Assembly (NCBI GenBank): GCA_029783825.1
Contig: JAREIK010016157.1
Coordinates: 1 to 64,000 of the forward strand
Direction: 5' to 3'
Origin: Sapria himalayana
Taxonomy: Eukaryota > Streptophyta > Magnoliopsida > Malpighiales > Rafflesiaceae
Length of the DNA: 64,000 nt
Below the pieces are notes generated by a model. That model did not search any database. It was not told where the DNA came from and saw only the letters and a program-made list of their open reading frames with translations. The position numbers and the translations under genes are program-made. Shown here in pieces: positions 11,950 through 26,553 of the stretch. Position 1 is the first letter of the stretch. Every line of letters starts with the position of its first letter.

Positions 11950-13430
11950 GGTAGAATTTTGTATATTATCCAAGGATACACAAACAAGAGAATGTAGTTC
12001 AAAAAAACTGACAAGTTCATGTTTTCTCAGTATCTTGGTAGCTTGTATTTGCAAGCTGATGCTCCATTCTTGATGCCTAGCCGATGCTCCATTCTTGATG
12101 GTTGGCCGATGCTCCATTCTTGATGGCTAGCCATGACAATTTATCGAAGCTACTTGGCTTAACTTTTGTCAACAACAATGAGCCAGCTTCACTTCTCTCC
12201 TTCCTAGCATAATATAGAGATCCCAAGTTGTCCTCGAGCAAAGAATAGATCATCCTAAGAACTAGAATTTGCTCGTTCATCTTCTTCCCCACAAACATGT
12301 GATCCTCTATGACTCCAACTAGTATTTTCAGCTGCTTTGGGATTGATTCAGAACCCAATAAGGTTGCAGTAAACTCTCCAATTTCAATTCCTAAGGCAGC
12401 TCTCATCACAACTTGGCAACTTTCGATGGCATAAATCAAGTCAGCCTCAGCCACAGTATCAGAGTCAAGTTGTGATTCTCTCATTACGAACTCAACTTAA
12501 GGAGAGTAGTTATGGAAGCCAACAACACTCATTACTTCGCCCAATCAATATTGATACAATCCTCTGTAGGTAGTTATGGCCAACTCATACATCTTCCCCA
12601 CCTCGATACTAGAGAAATCCATAGTTGTTTCTTTCATCACGGTCACTCCATGAATCGCATTAACATGGTCGTATGAAAGAAACTCAAAGTAAGCTGCTTT
12701 GGGAAGCATGACGAACTGAGTTGTCTCTTGTGGTTGCGTAGGATCAAGGTTGACTACAACACAACATTTTGAAGCAAGGTAATCTATGCTTAACAATGGA
12801 GTCTCTCCTACGTATTGGCTTGAGTTTTGGATAATACTGCTTCATGTGGTGACACACTTGATGTACCAAATATTAGGCCACAACTTTCTCACAATCTCAT
12901 TCCAACTATTTTGTTGAAAGATTGGTCTAACTCTCATGGAGAGGTCTACTAGAGGGCCACCAAGAAGCTTAGAACTAGAGTTTCTCATTGTAGAATTAGA
13001 AATTTCTTCTCCTAAGAACCCATTTTCAAGATCATCACATAACTAATTCCACTTGGACTCCAGAAGGGAAAAAGCTCTGATTAGACCTATGGCATAAAGA
13101 GCATGAATTCCATCAATGAATTCTAAGTTGCTGAGAGCACAAAAAAGATGACAATACATTTGGTTCATAACAATGGATCCCAAAAACACTTGTATTAGAC
13201 TAGAACAAGAGGACAACTTAGATCAGGTCGCAGATCTCCTCAGAGGGTATGAAGATGCTAGCATCACCTCAAATCTCCCATTCGTAGAGATGAGATTACC
13301 AGCATAAACAAATAGGATGATCTTATTATTAGCTGATATTCTAGGAGGAAATAACCTGTCATGAAATTCGCAGCTATGCTTCATCAAAACACACAAATAG
13401 GATGATAAAAAAACCTTATATATAATTCTA
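11950..13430 (-). pseudogene. GH3 acyl-acid amido synthetase pseudogene (auxin/jasmonate type)
   Basis: GH3 enzymes adenylate auxin or jasmonate and join it to amino acids. Homology runs on the minus strand from about 13430 to 11950 in family order: ILFVYAG and SSY (about 13330-13270), MYCHLFCAL (about 13150), IGLIRAFSLLESKW (about 13080), LCDDLENGFLG, WNEIVRKLWPNIWY (about 12890), LPKAAYFEFLSYD (about 12700), KMYELAITTYRGLYQY (12548-12595), then LGEVMSVVGFHNYSP and, at the C-terminus, SFDKL, NGASA and YKLPRY. The family reads YFEFLP, YELVVTTYAGLYRYRLGDV and GASINQYKVPRC at these points. Breaks: TGA at 12545-12547 where the conserved Arg after GLYRY is expected, frameshifts near 12480, 12990 and 13160, and a 25-bp triplication near the C-terminus. 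No introns are visible. The N-terminal third is absent; the fragment stops where CACTA subterminal repeats begin. Confidence 0.8.
12061..12134. repeat. 25-bp tandem triplication in the GH3 pseudogene
   Basis: The unit starting GCTCCATTCTTGATG occurs at 12061, 12086 and 12111 (25, 25 and 24 bp). On the minus strand it repeats the codons for IKNGASA, a conserved GH3 C-terminal segment. Because 25 is not a multiple of three, each copy shifts the frame. Confidence 0.85.
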
Positions 13431-13564
13431 AAAATGCTATTTAGCTATTTAGCTAGTGATTGATCCCTAGTAAAATTTCTCTAGCTAAATTTTCCTAGCA
13501 AAATTTTCCTAGCTAAATTTCCCTAGCTAAATTTTCCTAGCTAAATTGACATTTTCTGGTGGTG
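13430..13564. mobile_element. Right terminus of CACTA element C0 with subterminal repeats
   Basis: The last 14 bases, ATTTTCTGGTGGTG (13551-13564), are the reverse complement of CACTACAAGAAAAT at 57538 with two mismatches. Just inside lie four to five copies of the motif CTAGCTAAATTTTCC, the reverse complement of the AATTTAGCTAGGG subterminal motif of element C3, and the imperfect palindrome TTTAGCTAGTGATTGATCCC (about 13448), which is perfect in C3 (57571-57598). This is therefore an end of the same CACTA family. The other end of C0 was not found to the left. Confidence 0.75.
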
Positions 13565-13959
13565 ATATATATATCTATGTATATGTCCATCTATCTATCT
13601 GTTTATCTTTCAATCTATATATATCTATTTGTCTATCTATTTATTTATTTATCTTTCTGTCTGTCTCTCTATTTGTCTATATGTTTATCTATCAATTTAT
13701 CAATCTATTTGTCAATCTGTTTATTTGTATATCTATCTATCTATCTATCTGTATATCTATCTATATGATCTAAATGTGTAACTATTTATCTTTCTATCTA
13801 TCTGTCTATTTATCTATCTAAGTATCTGTCTATCTTTCTATCTATCTATATATTTGTTTATCTATTTATCTATCAATCTAAGTATTTGCCTATCTATTTA
13901 TCTATCTACCTACCTATATATATATCATCCTATCTATCCATCTATCTATATATTTATCT

Positions 13960-13990
<31 letters not shown>

Positions 13991-16900
13991 AGTATCTATC
14001 TATATGTCTATCTATTTATATATGTATATATGTATATATGTATATTTCTTTCAATATATCTATTTATTTGTCTATCTTTGTATATGTTTATTTTCTTATC
14101 TTCCTATGTATACATCTCTCTATTTATTTATCTATTTATTTATATAACTATTTATTTATATATCTATTTGTCTATCTTTCTTTTTGTCTATCTAACTATC
14201 TATCTTACTAAATCTTTTTTTATATATCTATGTATCTATCAATTTTTCTGCATATCTATTGATCTATTTATCTATCTATCTACATTTCTTTATATCTATC
14301 TATCCATCTATCTTTCTATATATGTATTGTGTATCTACGTAACTTATCTTTATGTCTACATATATCTGACTATCTATCTATTTTGTATCTAACTATCTAA
14401 CTATTTGTTAATCTTTATAACTATATACTTATCTATCTATCTGTCAATCTTTCTAAATATATACTTATCTCTCTAACTGTCGATCTATATTCATATCAAT
14501 CTATTTATTGAGTTATTTGTCTATTTGTCTATCTGTACATCTATAAATCTATCTTTCTATCTTTATTTTTATTTTCTTTCTATCTATGTGGCTATATTTC
14601 TATCTCTAAATGTTCTATCTATGTGTCTATGTGTTTATGTGTCTATTTGTCTATCCTTTTATATTTATGTCTATCTATATGTCTATCTATCTATTTGTCT
14701 AACTTTGTGTCTTTCTACCTATTTAATTTTCATTTTATCTATTTATCCATCTATCTATCTAACAATATGTCTATCTATTTATCTGTCTATCTATCTATCT
14801 ATATCTATCTATCTCTATCTTTCCCTCTCTATATACCTATCTATTTGTTTATCTATCTTTCTTTCTATCTTTTTATATATCAATATCTTTTTCTCTCTCT
14901 AACTATCAACATATCTATCTATTTATCTATCTGTCTATCATTATTTCTATCTATCTTTTTATCTATTTATCCATCTATCTTTCTAACTTTTTGTCTATAT
15001 GTCTATCTATTTTACTTAATGTATATCCCTATATGTCTATCTATCTATCTATCTGTAAATCAATCATTCTTTCTATCTATTTGTCTATCTATATGTCTAT
15101 ATATCAATCTGTCTATACATCTATCTATCAATCTTTCTATCTATCTATCTAACTCTATTTTTATCTATTTATTTATCGATCTTTCTAATTATTTTTTATC
15201 TATATATCTATTAATCTTTCTATCTTTTTATCTATCTAAATGACTACTGGTATATCTATGTATCATTCAATCTGTCTATCTGAATATATTGCTATCTATA
15301 TACATGTCTATTCATTTATTTATTTCTCTATCTATCTATCTTTTTATCTATCTTTCTATCTATCTATCTATAATTTTATCTATTTTTCTGCCTATCTATC
15401 TATCTATCAATATTTCTATCTAACTATTTTACTATCTATCTATCTATCTACTTATTTATCTAACTATATAACTATCTATCAATCTATCTCTTATCTATCT
15501 ATCTATATATTTGTCTATCTAACTATTTATTAATTATCTATCTATCTATCGAAATATCTATCTATTTATTTGTCTATCTATCAATCTATCTGTCTATATG
15601 CCAATCTAATTATATGTCAATCTATTTATTTGTCTATCTATGTTATTATCTATCTTTATATTCATCTCACTATCTATCTATCTCATTATCTACCTATCTA
15701 TCAATCTATATTTCTATCTATCTATATATTTATTTGTCTAACTATAAATTTATTTTTCTATCAATCTGTCTATTTATATTTCAATAAATTAATCTTTGTT
15801 CCTATCTATGTATCTTTTTGTCTATCTATTTTTCTATTTGTCTATATGTCTATGTGTCTTTTTATATATTTATGTATCTTTTTATATTTCTATCGATCTA
15901 TCTATCTATCTTTTTATTATCTATCTATCTATCTATCCTTAATATCTAACTTTGTATATATCTCTTTATCTATATGTTTATACATGTATCTTCTATCATC
16001 TATCTAACTATATGTCTATTTGTGTATTTTTCATTCTTTGTAACTATCTATTTGTCTATCTTTCTATATGTATATATGTTTATATGTATATTTCTCTATC
16101 TATATATGTATCTATCTATATATCTTGCAATGTATCTTTATATTTATATATTTGTGATCTAACTATCTATTTATCTGTCTATCTATTTATCTATTTATCT
16201 GTATTTCTATCTATCGGTCTTTTATCTATCTATCTATTTTTTTTATTGTATATCTATCTATCTGCATATCTATATTTCTATTTATCTGTCTATCTTTTTC
16301 CATTCTAGCTTTCTTTATGTCTATCTGAATATTTATCTATCTATGTATTTGTCTATCTATCTATATGTCTATTTGTCAAACTAAATATCTTTTTATTTGG
16401 CTACCTAGCTACCTATCTATATTTATATCTATTTATCTATCTATTGTCTATCTTCCTATTAATCTATAATTATATCTTTCTATCTATTTATCTACCTATC
16501 TATTTATCTATTTATTTTTCTATCTGTCTATCTATCTAAATGTCTATATGTCTATGTAACAATCTATCCTTATCTCTATCTCTTTATATGTCTATATATC
16601 TATCTTTTTATCTCTCTATCTATTTAAGTCTATCTATCTCTCTATCTCTCTATCTTTCTATCTGTGTATCTATCAATTTAAATATCTATCTAACTTTCAA
16701 TCTTTCTTTGTCAATATATCTATCTGTCTATTAATATATATAATATTATAAATATCATTCTATCAATTTGTCAATCTGTCTTTCTATCTACTGTATATCT
16801 ATCTATCTTTCTTTCTATATAGCTATCTATTTGATAATTTATCTATCTATCTTTATATATGGCTATCTATTTAACAATTTATCTATCTATCTATCTATTT

Positions 16901-19900
16901 ATCTATCTATCTCTATATCTCGCTAACTATCTATCTATCTATGAATTTGTATCTCTATCTATATGCCTATCTTTTTATCTTTCTATCAATCTATCTGTCC
17001 TTTTGAATATCTATCAATCTATCTATCTATTTATATGTCTATAAATTTTTCAGTCTATCTATCTATGTCTCTATCTATCTATCTGTATATATTTATCTCT
17101 ATTTAACTATTTATCTATCTTTCTACATGTGGGTCTTTCTGTTTATCTTTCTATCTGTCAATTTGCCTATCTGTCTATTTGTCTAACTATCTATCTATAT
17201 ATTAGTGTTTCTATCTATTTGTATATTTATCTTTATATGTATATATCTATCTATCTGTATATAGTATATACTATATACTATATATTTATCTATATATCAA
17301 TTTAATTATCTATCTATCTGTCTATCTATCTATTTATCTCTCTATTTATTTATATATCTTTGCATCTATCTATTTGTCTATCTGTCTATATATCTATTTG
17401 TGTATGTTTTATTCTATATATCTAAATATTTATCATTTGTCTATCTATGTAACTAACAATCTATCAATTTCAATTTCTATCTATCTATTTGTCTTTCTGT
17501 ATATGCAAATATTTGAATATCCATCTATCTACTATCTATTTATATATCTATCTAAATATCAAGATTTTTGTCTATCTATCTATTTGTTTATCTATCTATG
17601 TATATATCCATATATTTGTCTATCTATATATCTGTATATCTGTCTATCAAATTATCTCTATCTCTCAATCTCTCAATATCTTTATATATCTATTTGCATA
17701 TATGTCTATCTATCTAACAGTCTATTTTTATATCTTTTTATCTCTCTATCTAAATATCTATCCATCAATCTATCTTTCTGTATATCTATCTATCTATATT
17801 TCTATATATCTATCAGTCTATATGTCTATCTATATATCTATCTCTTTGTCTGTCTACCTGTTTATCTATCGATTTATCTATCTATCAACCTCTCTAACTA
17901 TATTTCTATAAATATGTCTATGTCTATCTATATATCAGTATATCTCTTTATTTGTCTATCTATCTATCAATCTTTCTATCTGTTAACTATCTATTTATCT
18001 ATCTTTCTCTTTATCTTTTTATTTGTCTATCTATATAATATATATCTATATGTGTCTTTCTAACTATCTGTCTATGGATCTTTTTGTAGATCTATCTATC
18101 TATTTTAAATATCTATCTGTCTATTTATTTATCTCTCTATTTAATTATCTATCTATCTGTCAAACTATCTATCTATCTTTCTATCTATATATCTATTTGT
18201 CTATACTTCTATATGTATATCTTTAAATCTATCAATATTTTTTATGTATTTTACTATTTGTCTATATGTATATCTATATATCTATATTTATGTAAATATG
18301 TTTGTCTATCTATATGTATATATTTCTATGTCTATCTATCTATCTTGCATTTATCTATCTTTCTATATATATATCTATCTATTTGTGTATCTATCTATCT
18401 CTCTATTATATATTTATCGATGTGTCTATCTGTCTATCTATCTATCTATCTATATTTCTATCTATTTATCTACCTTTTTATCTATATGCCTATCAAACTT
18501 TCTTTCTATTTATCAATCTATCTAAATGTCTATCTATCTATTTGTCTATCTATCTATCTCACTCTCTTTCTATCTGTCTATCTACCTATTTGTCTATCAG
18601 TCTATCTATCTTTCTATCTATATATCTATCTGTCTATCTATCAAATTATCTATCCCTCAATTAGTTTATCAGTCTATCTATCTATCTATATATTTATCTA
18701 TGTGTCTATTTATCTAACTAATGATTTCTTTATCTCTCCATCTATCTATCTATCTATCTACCTATCTATCTATCTTATTATCTTTCTATCTTTCAATCTA
18801 TCTATCTGAATATTAGTTTAATTTTTAATTGTCTATATGTCTATCTTAATATTTGCTATCTATTTTTCTGTCTATTTATCAATATAACTATACGTCTATT
18901 TGTCTATCTGAATATCTATCCATATTTATATCTATCTATATTTACATCTATCTATATATCTATCTCTCTGTCTATCTATCTCTCAATCTATCTATATATC
19001 TAACTTTTTATCTATCTATTTTTCTTTTTAACTATCTGTCTATTTGTCTATATGTCTATCAATATATCTTCCTATTAGGCTATCTATCTACTATCTATAT
19101 GCCTAGTAGTCAATATGTTCATTTGTCTATCTGTCTATCTAACTATTTGTTTATCTGTATATTCGTGAAATTTGCCTTTCTTTTTATCTGTCTATTTGTC
19201 TATCTATTTATATCTCTCTATCTGTCTATCTATATATCTATCTTTCTTTCTTTCTATCATTCTATCCATATCTCTATCTATCTATTTGTCTAACTTTCTA
19301 TCTGTATATTTGTATATTTTTTTAATGCCTATCTATCTATATCTCTATCTAATTGTCTCTCTAACTTTCTATCTATCTATCTCACTATCTATCTATCTAC
19401 CTATTTGTCTATCATTTTATCTTTCTATCTTTCAATATGTTTATCTTAATAATTAATTATTTGCCTATATATCTAACTATATATCTATCTATATGTCTAT
19501 ATGTCTATTTGAATATTTGTCGATCTGTCTGTGTCATTCTATTTATTTTTATTATCTATCTATCTATCTATTTGTCTATGTATCAATCTATATACATGTA
19601 TCATTGTCTATCTATCTTTTTATCTATATTTATAACTATCTATCTATGTATCTATATATTTGTCTATTAATCTATTTATATATATATTTTTATATCTATA
19701 TTTCTGACAATTTGTCTATATTTCTATCTTTTTTATCAGTCTATCTAAGTATCTATAAATTTGTCAATATGTATATAAGTCTATCTATCAATCTGTGTAT
19801 TTTCTCTCTATCTATTTGTATATTTGTATATCTATCTATTTTCTATCTTTCTATATACCTCTCTACTTATCTATCTATCTATCTATTTCATTATCTATCT

Positions 19901-20255
19901 TTCTATCTATTTATGTATCTATTTATCTGTCTATTATTATATCTGTCTATCTGTCTATTTATAAATCATTCATTTCTTTGTTTATCTATTTTTCTATATA
20001 TCTTTCTCTGTATCTTTATATCTTTTTATCTATTTATCTATATATATATATATATATCTATTTATCTATCTATTTATTTATCTATATCTCTATCTATCTA
20101 TCTATCTTTTATATTTCTATCTTTCTATTTGTCTATCTATCGACCTCATTATCTATCTATAGATTTATCTATCTTTTTGACTATCAATCCTTGTGAACAT
20201 TTATCTATATGTCTAGCTCTCTATCTATATATTTGTTTATCTATTTATCAATCAA

Positions 20256-20294
<39 letters not shown>

Positions 20295-21821
20295 ATTTGT
20301 GAATCTGACTAACTATTGATCTTTCTATCTATCTATATTTCTATCTATATAGCTATTTATTTGTTTATTTATCTATTTGTCCATGTATCTATCTATATAT
20401 CTAATTAAAAATCTATATATCTCGTTATGTCTATATCCGTCTATCTATCTATCTATCTTTATTTCTATATATCTTTCTAACTTTCTATCTATCTTTGTAT
20501 CTATCTTTCTATCTATCTATTTATCTCTTTGTCTATCTAGCTATTTGTCTATCTATCTATCTCTGTATCAATCTTTCTATCTGTATATCTAACTATTTCA
20601 CTATCTCCCTCTCTATCTATCTATCAATCCTTTTATCTATCTATCTATCTTTTTTTCTTTCTATCTTTTTATTTTTTCTATCTTTCAATCTATCTATCTA
20701 ATTATCTTTCTATATGTATAATTATTTTTCTATCTATTGTCTATCTATCTATCTCTCATTCTTAATATCTAGTTATCTATCGATCTGTCTATCTATTTAT
20801 TGGTCTTTATATCTATTTGTATTTCTTTCATTCTGTCTTTCTATATGTCTATCTGTCTATCTATCTATATATTTATATATGCATCTATCTATCTGTCTAT
20901 ATGCCTATCTATCTTTCTATCGATATATCTATCTTTCTTTCTTTCAATCTCTCTATATGTCGATTAGTTTATCAGTCAATCAATCTATCTTTCTATATAT
21001 CAATCTATTTGTATATTTATCTATTTATTATTTCGTTATCTATCTATCTGTCTACCTACCTATCTTATTATCTTTCTATCTTTCAATTGATCTATCTGAA
21101 TATCTATTCAATTTTAAATCATCTATCTGTCTATCTGAATATTTGCTATCTATTTATCTGTCTCTCTATCAATATTTCTATGTGTCTATCTATCTATCTA
21201 TCTATATATCTATCAATATTTCTATATGTCTTTCTGTGTATCTGTATATCTATATATCTCTCTATCTATCTATCTATCTCTTAGTCTATCTATCTATGTA
21301 TATTTTTATCTATCTATTTTTCTATTTATTTATCTAACTATATGTCTATTTGTCTATCGATTTATCTGCTTATTTGTCTATTTATTTATCTATCTATTTG
21401 TCTATCAGTCAATATGTACATTTGTCTATCTGTCTATCTATCTATTTGTTTATCTTTCTATCCCTCTATCTGCCTATCTTTTTATCTATCTATCTATCTA
21501 TCTATTTGTCTATCTATGTATCTATATATTTTTTATATGTATATAAGTCTATCTATTTCTGTATTTTTTTATCTATCTATTAATATATTTGTCTATATCT
21601 CTATTGTCTATCTTTCTATATATCTTTCTACTTGTGTATCTATCTATCTATTTGTCTATTTGATTATCAGTCTTTCTATCTATTTAAGTATCTAAGTATC
21701 TATCTATCTTTGTATTTGTCTATTTGTCTATTTGTCTATTTGTGTATCTTTATATTCTTTGTTTCTATCTATTTTTCTATATTTGTTTCTCTGTATCTTT
21801 ATATATTTATATTTGTTTATC

Positions 21822-21856
<35 letters not shown>

Positions 21857-24800
21857 CTATCATATATCTATCTATCTATCTATTTATTTATCTATATATC
21901 TATCTATCTATCTATATATCTATCTATCTTCTATTTTTCTATCTTTCTATTTGTCTATCTATCTATATGAATATCTGTCTATCTATTTATCGATCTTTTT
22001 GATTTTTTATCCTTGTGAATATCTATCTATATGTCTATCTATCTATCTATACATCTATCTATTTGTATATTTGTCTATCTCTCTATCTATTTATCTATAT
22101 ATTTGTGAATCTGACTTTCTGTTGATCTTCCTATCTATATTTCTATCTATATATCTATCTATGTGTTTCTCTATCTTTTTATCTATATGCCTATCTATAT
22201 ATCTAACTAAAAACCTATATCTCTCTCTATGTCTATATCTGCCTATCTATCTATCTATCTTTATTTCTAACTATCTTTTTATCTGTGTCTGTATCTATAT
22301 TTCTATCTATATATCTATCTATCTATCTCTTTATCTATCTATCTATTTGTTTATTAGTCTACCTATTTATCAATCTTTCTATATGTATATCTAACTATTT
22401 CACTATATATATATCTCTCTATCTATCTATCTATCTTTCTATCTATATATCTATCTATCTTTCTTTCATTCTATCTATCTTTTTATCTTTCTATATTTCT
22501 ATCTATCTATCTAATTATCTATCTATATGTCTAATTGTCAATCTATCTTTTATCTATCTATCTAGCTATCATTCTTAATATCTAGTTTTCTATCTATCTG
22601 TCTATATGTCTATCTATCTATTGGTCTTTATATCTATCTGTCTGTCTTTCATGCAATCTTTCTGTCTGTATATCTATCTATTTGTCTATCTTCTATCAAT
22701 TTGTCTATCTTTCTATCTATCTATCTATCTGTCTGTCAATCAATTAATCAATCAATCTATCTATTTGTCTATCTATCTAAATATCTTTTTATCTGATCTA
22801 TACAAGCATATATCTATTTATCTCTCTTTTGTCTATCTATCAATGTGTCAATCTATATTTATATATATATATATCTATCTATCTATCTATAATCCTATCT
22901 ATTTGTCTTTCATTCTATTTGTCTATTTTTATAATTTTGTATCTATGTATTTATCTAAATGACATATCTATTTTTCTGAATATCTATGTATATGTCTATG
23001 TATATATCTATCGATTTGTCTATCTCTCTAGCTATCTATCTTTCTATTTATATATTTATTTTGTTTATCTATATTTTTTTCAATTAATCAAAATGATAAT
23101 TTTTCTTTCTTTCTATTTGTATATATGTCTATATGTATATCTATCTATCTTTATATTTTTCTATTTTTCAAACATTCTATCTTTTTATTGTCTATCTATC
23201 TATGTATATATATATCTTTTTTTGTATCTTTCTATCCATGTATATTATGAACTTTCTGTCTATATGTCTATCTGTCAATCTGTTTATCTATTTATATATC
23301 TATTTATCTATATGTCTACCTACCTATCTATCTATCTATATCTCTATCTATCTATATATATATATATCTATCTGTCTATCTATATATCTATATATCTATC
23401 TATCTATCTATCTATATATCTATCTATCATCTAAATATCTATTTATCCATCTGTCTATCGAAATTTCTATCAATCTACTATCTATATAATTTTTTATGTC
23501 TATCTATCTATTCGTCTAAATATCTATCTCTATATTTGACTTTCTATCTACCTTTATGTCTATATATCTCTCTATATGTATATCGATCTATTTATATATC
23601 TATCTATCTATCTCTTTATTATCTATCTATCTAGGTGTCTATTTGTCTATCTTTTATCTATCTATATGTCTCACTATCTATCTATTTTTTATTTCATTAT
23701 CATTTTTTTAAATATATTTATATGTCTGTCTATCTATCTATCTATTTGTCTATCTATCTATCTAACTTTTTTCTTTCTGTCTATTTGTCTATCCATCTGT
23801 CTATCCATCTATTTGTCTATTTATCTATCTTTTTGTCTATTTGTTAATCTATCTATATTTCTATCAATCTATCTATATTTATAACTAACTATCTATTTAT
23901 CTGTCTATCTATATTTCTTTCAATATGTCAATCTATCTATCTATTTGTCTATATGTCTATTTGTCTTTCAGTCTATCTTTTAGTATATCTATCTATCTAT
24001 TTATCTGTCTATCAATGTATCCATCTATCTATATATACCTATATATATGTTAATCTTTCTATCTATATATTTATCTATCTATCTATTAGTCTTTCTATAT
24101 ATATGTCTATCTATCTATCTCTATGATTACCTATCTTTCTATCTATTAGTGTATCTTTCTTTCTTTCTATCTATTTATCTAAATCTCTATATCTCTCTCT
24201 AACAATCTATCATCTATTTATGTATCTCTTTATCTATTTATCTATCTATCTCACTATTTGTCTATTAATCTATTTGTCTATCTATCCATCCATCTATCTA
24301 TCTATATATGTATAGTTCTATCTATCTATCTATCTGTCTATCTATTTATTTATCTATATGTCTACCTGTCTTTCTATCTATATATCTATCTATTTATCAA
24401 TGTCTATATATCAATTTGTCTATCTATCTATCTATCTTTGTATCTATCTATCTGTCTATCTGTATGTCTGTCTATCTATCTATCTTTCTATCTTTGTATC
24501 TATATATATGTCTGTCTATTTATATATATATTTATATATATTTTGTCTATTAGTCAATCTGTCTACTTATCTATCTATCTTTCTATCTATCTATCATTCT
24601 TTCTATCCTTCTATCTATATTTCTATATTTCTATTTATCTATCTATCTATTTATCTATCAATCTGTTTATCTGTCTTTTTGTCAATCTTTATATCTATCT
24701 ATCTATATATCTGTATATCTATATCTATCTATCTTTTCATTTGTATATATATGTATCTATGTATCTATCTGTCTATTTGTCTATCTATATATCTAACTAT

Positions 24801-26514
24801 CTATATGTCAATCTCTCTATCTATTTCTCTATCCATATTATTGTAAATCTATCTATCTATTTATCTATCTTTCTATTTATCGATCTATCTATCTATCTGT
24901 CTATCTGTCTATCTATCTATCTATCTATCTATCTCTCTATTGTCAATCTAAATACATGTCTCTGTGAATATTTATATATCTATTTATCTTTCTGTATATT
25001 TGTCTATTTGTCTATATGTCAATATATCTATCTATTTGTTTATTTGTCTATCTGTCTATTTTTCTATCTATCTGAATATCTATATTTCTATATGTTTATC
25101 TATCTATCTATCTATTTTTCTATCTATCTAAATATCTATCTTTCTATATGTTTATCTATCTATCTGTCTGCCTATATATCTGTGTATTTGTCTATTTATC
25201 TTTCTGTCAATCTATCTATCTATATGTGTATTTTTATTCTGTGTTGTAATCTATTTATCTATTTATCTGTGTATTTATGTATCTATCAATCAATCTATCT
25301 ACCTTTCTGTGTATATGTCTAACTGACTAACTATGTATCTATCTATTTGTCTTTATATCGATCTTAATATTTATCTATTTGTATACATATCTATGTATAT
25401 ATTTAAATATTTGTTTATCTATCTATCTATCTCTATATTTCTATTTCTATATTTCTATCTATCTATCTATATTCCTATTTGTCTATATGTCTATTTGTCT
25501 ATATATCTATCTTACTATAAATCTATCTGTGTATATGTCTATCTGTCTATCTATCTATATATCTATCTGTCTATTTGTGTCTCTATCTATCTACAAATTA
25601 TCTATTTATTTATATACCTCTATATCTTTTTATATATCTTTATGTCTATTTATCTATCTATCCATCTCTCAATCTATCTAAGATTGATAGACAGGTAGCC
25701 TATTAGTTAATCTGTCTATATTTATATCTATCAATCTATAAATTTTCTATCTATTTATATGTCTATTTGACTATCTATCTATCAATCAATTTTTCATTTT
25801 GTTTATCTATCTGATCTATCTATTTATGTATTTATGTCTCTATCTATCTAACATTCTATAAATTTATCAATCTATCTATCAAACTTTCCTTTTATCTATC
25901 TATATATCAATTTATCTCTCTATCTTTCTTTCATTCAAGAAGTAAATCACTCACTTGATATAACAATCTATCTATCTCTTTTTTGTTTGTCAACCTATAT
26001 ATTTATCAATCTGACTATTTGTCGATCTGTATATTTATATTTTTGTCTATCTATTTTTTTATCGATTTGTATATCTCTCTTTCTATCAATTCATCTATCT
26101 ATCTTGCCTATCTGTTTGTCTATCTATCTATCTAACTCTCTATCTATTTTCTCTATATATTTCTAACTATCTTTCTATCAGTCTAACTATCTATTTATAT
26201 ATCTAGCAATCTATCAATTATCATTTTATTTGTTTGAAAATCTATCTACATGTTAATCTAACTATTTGTCTATCTATATGTCTGGCTATCTATATATCTG
26301 TCTATTTGTGTATTTGCTTATCTATTTATTTGTCTATCTATCTATCTATTTTCCTATTTTTCTATTTGGTTATATGTTTATCTATTTATCTTTTTTTTGT
26401 CTCTTTGTCAATCTATTGATCTGTCTATTTATATATTTGTCTATCTAAATGTCTATATATCTACATGTCAATTTCTATATATTTCTATTTATCTATAGTT
26501 TATCTTTCTATGTA

Positions 26515-26553
<39 letters not shown>

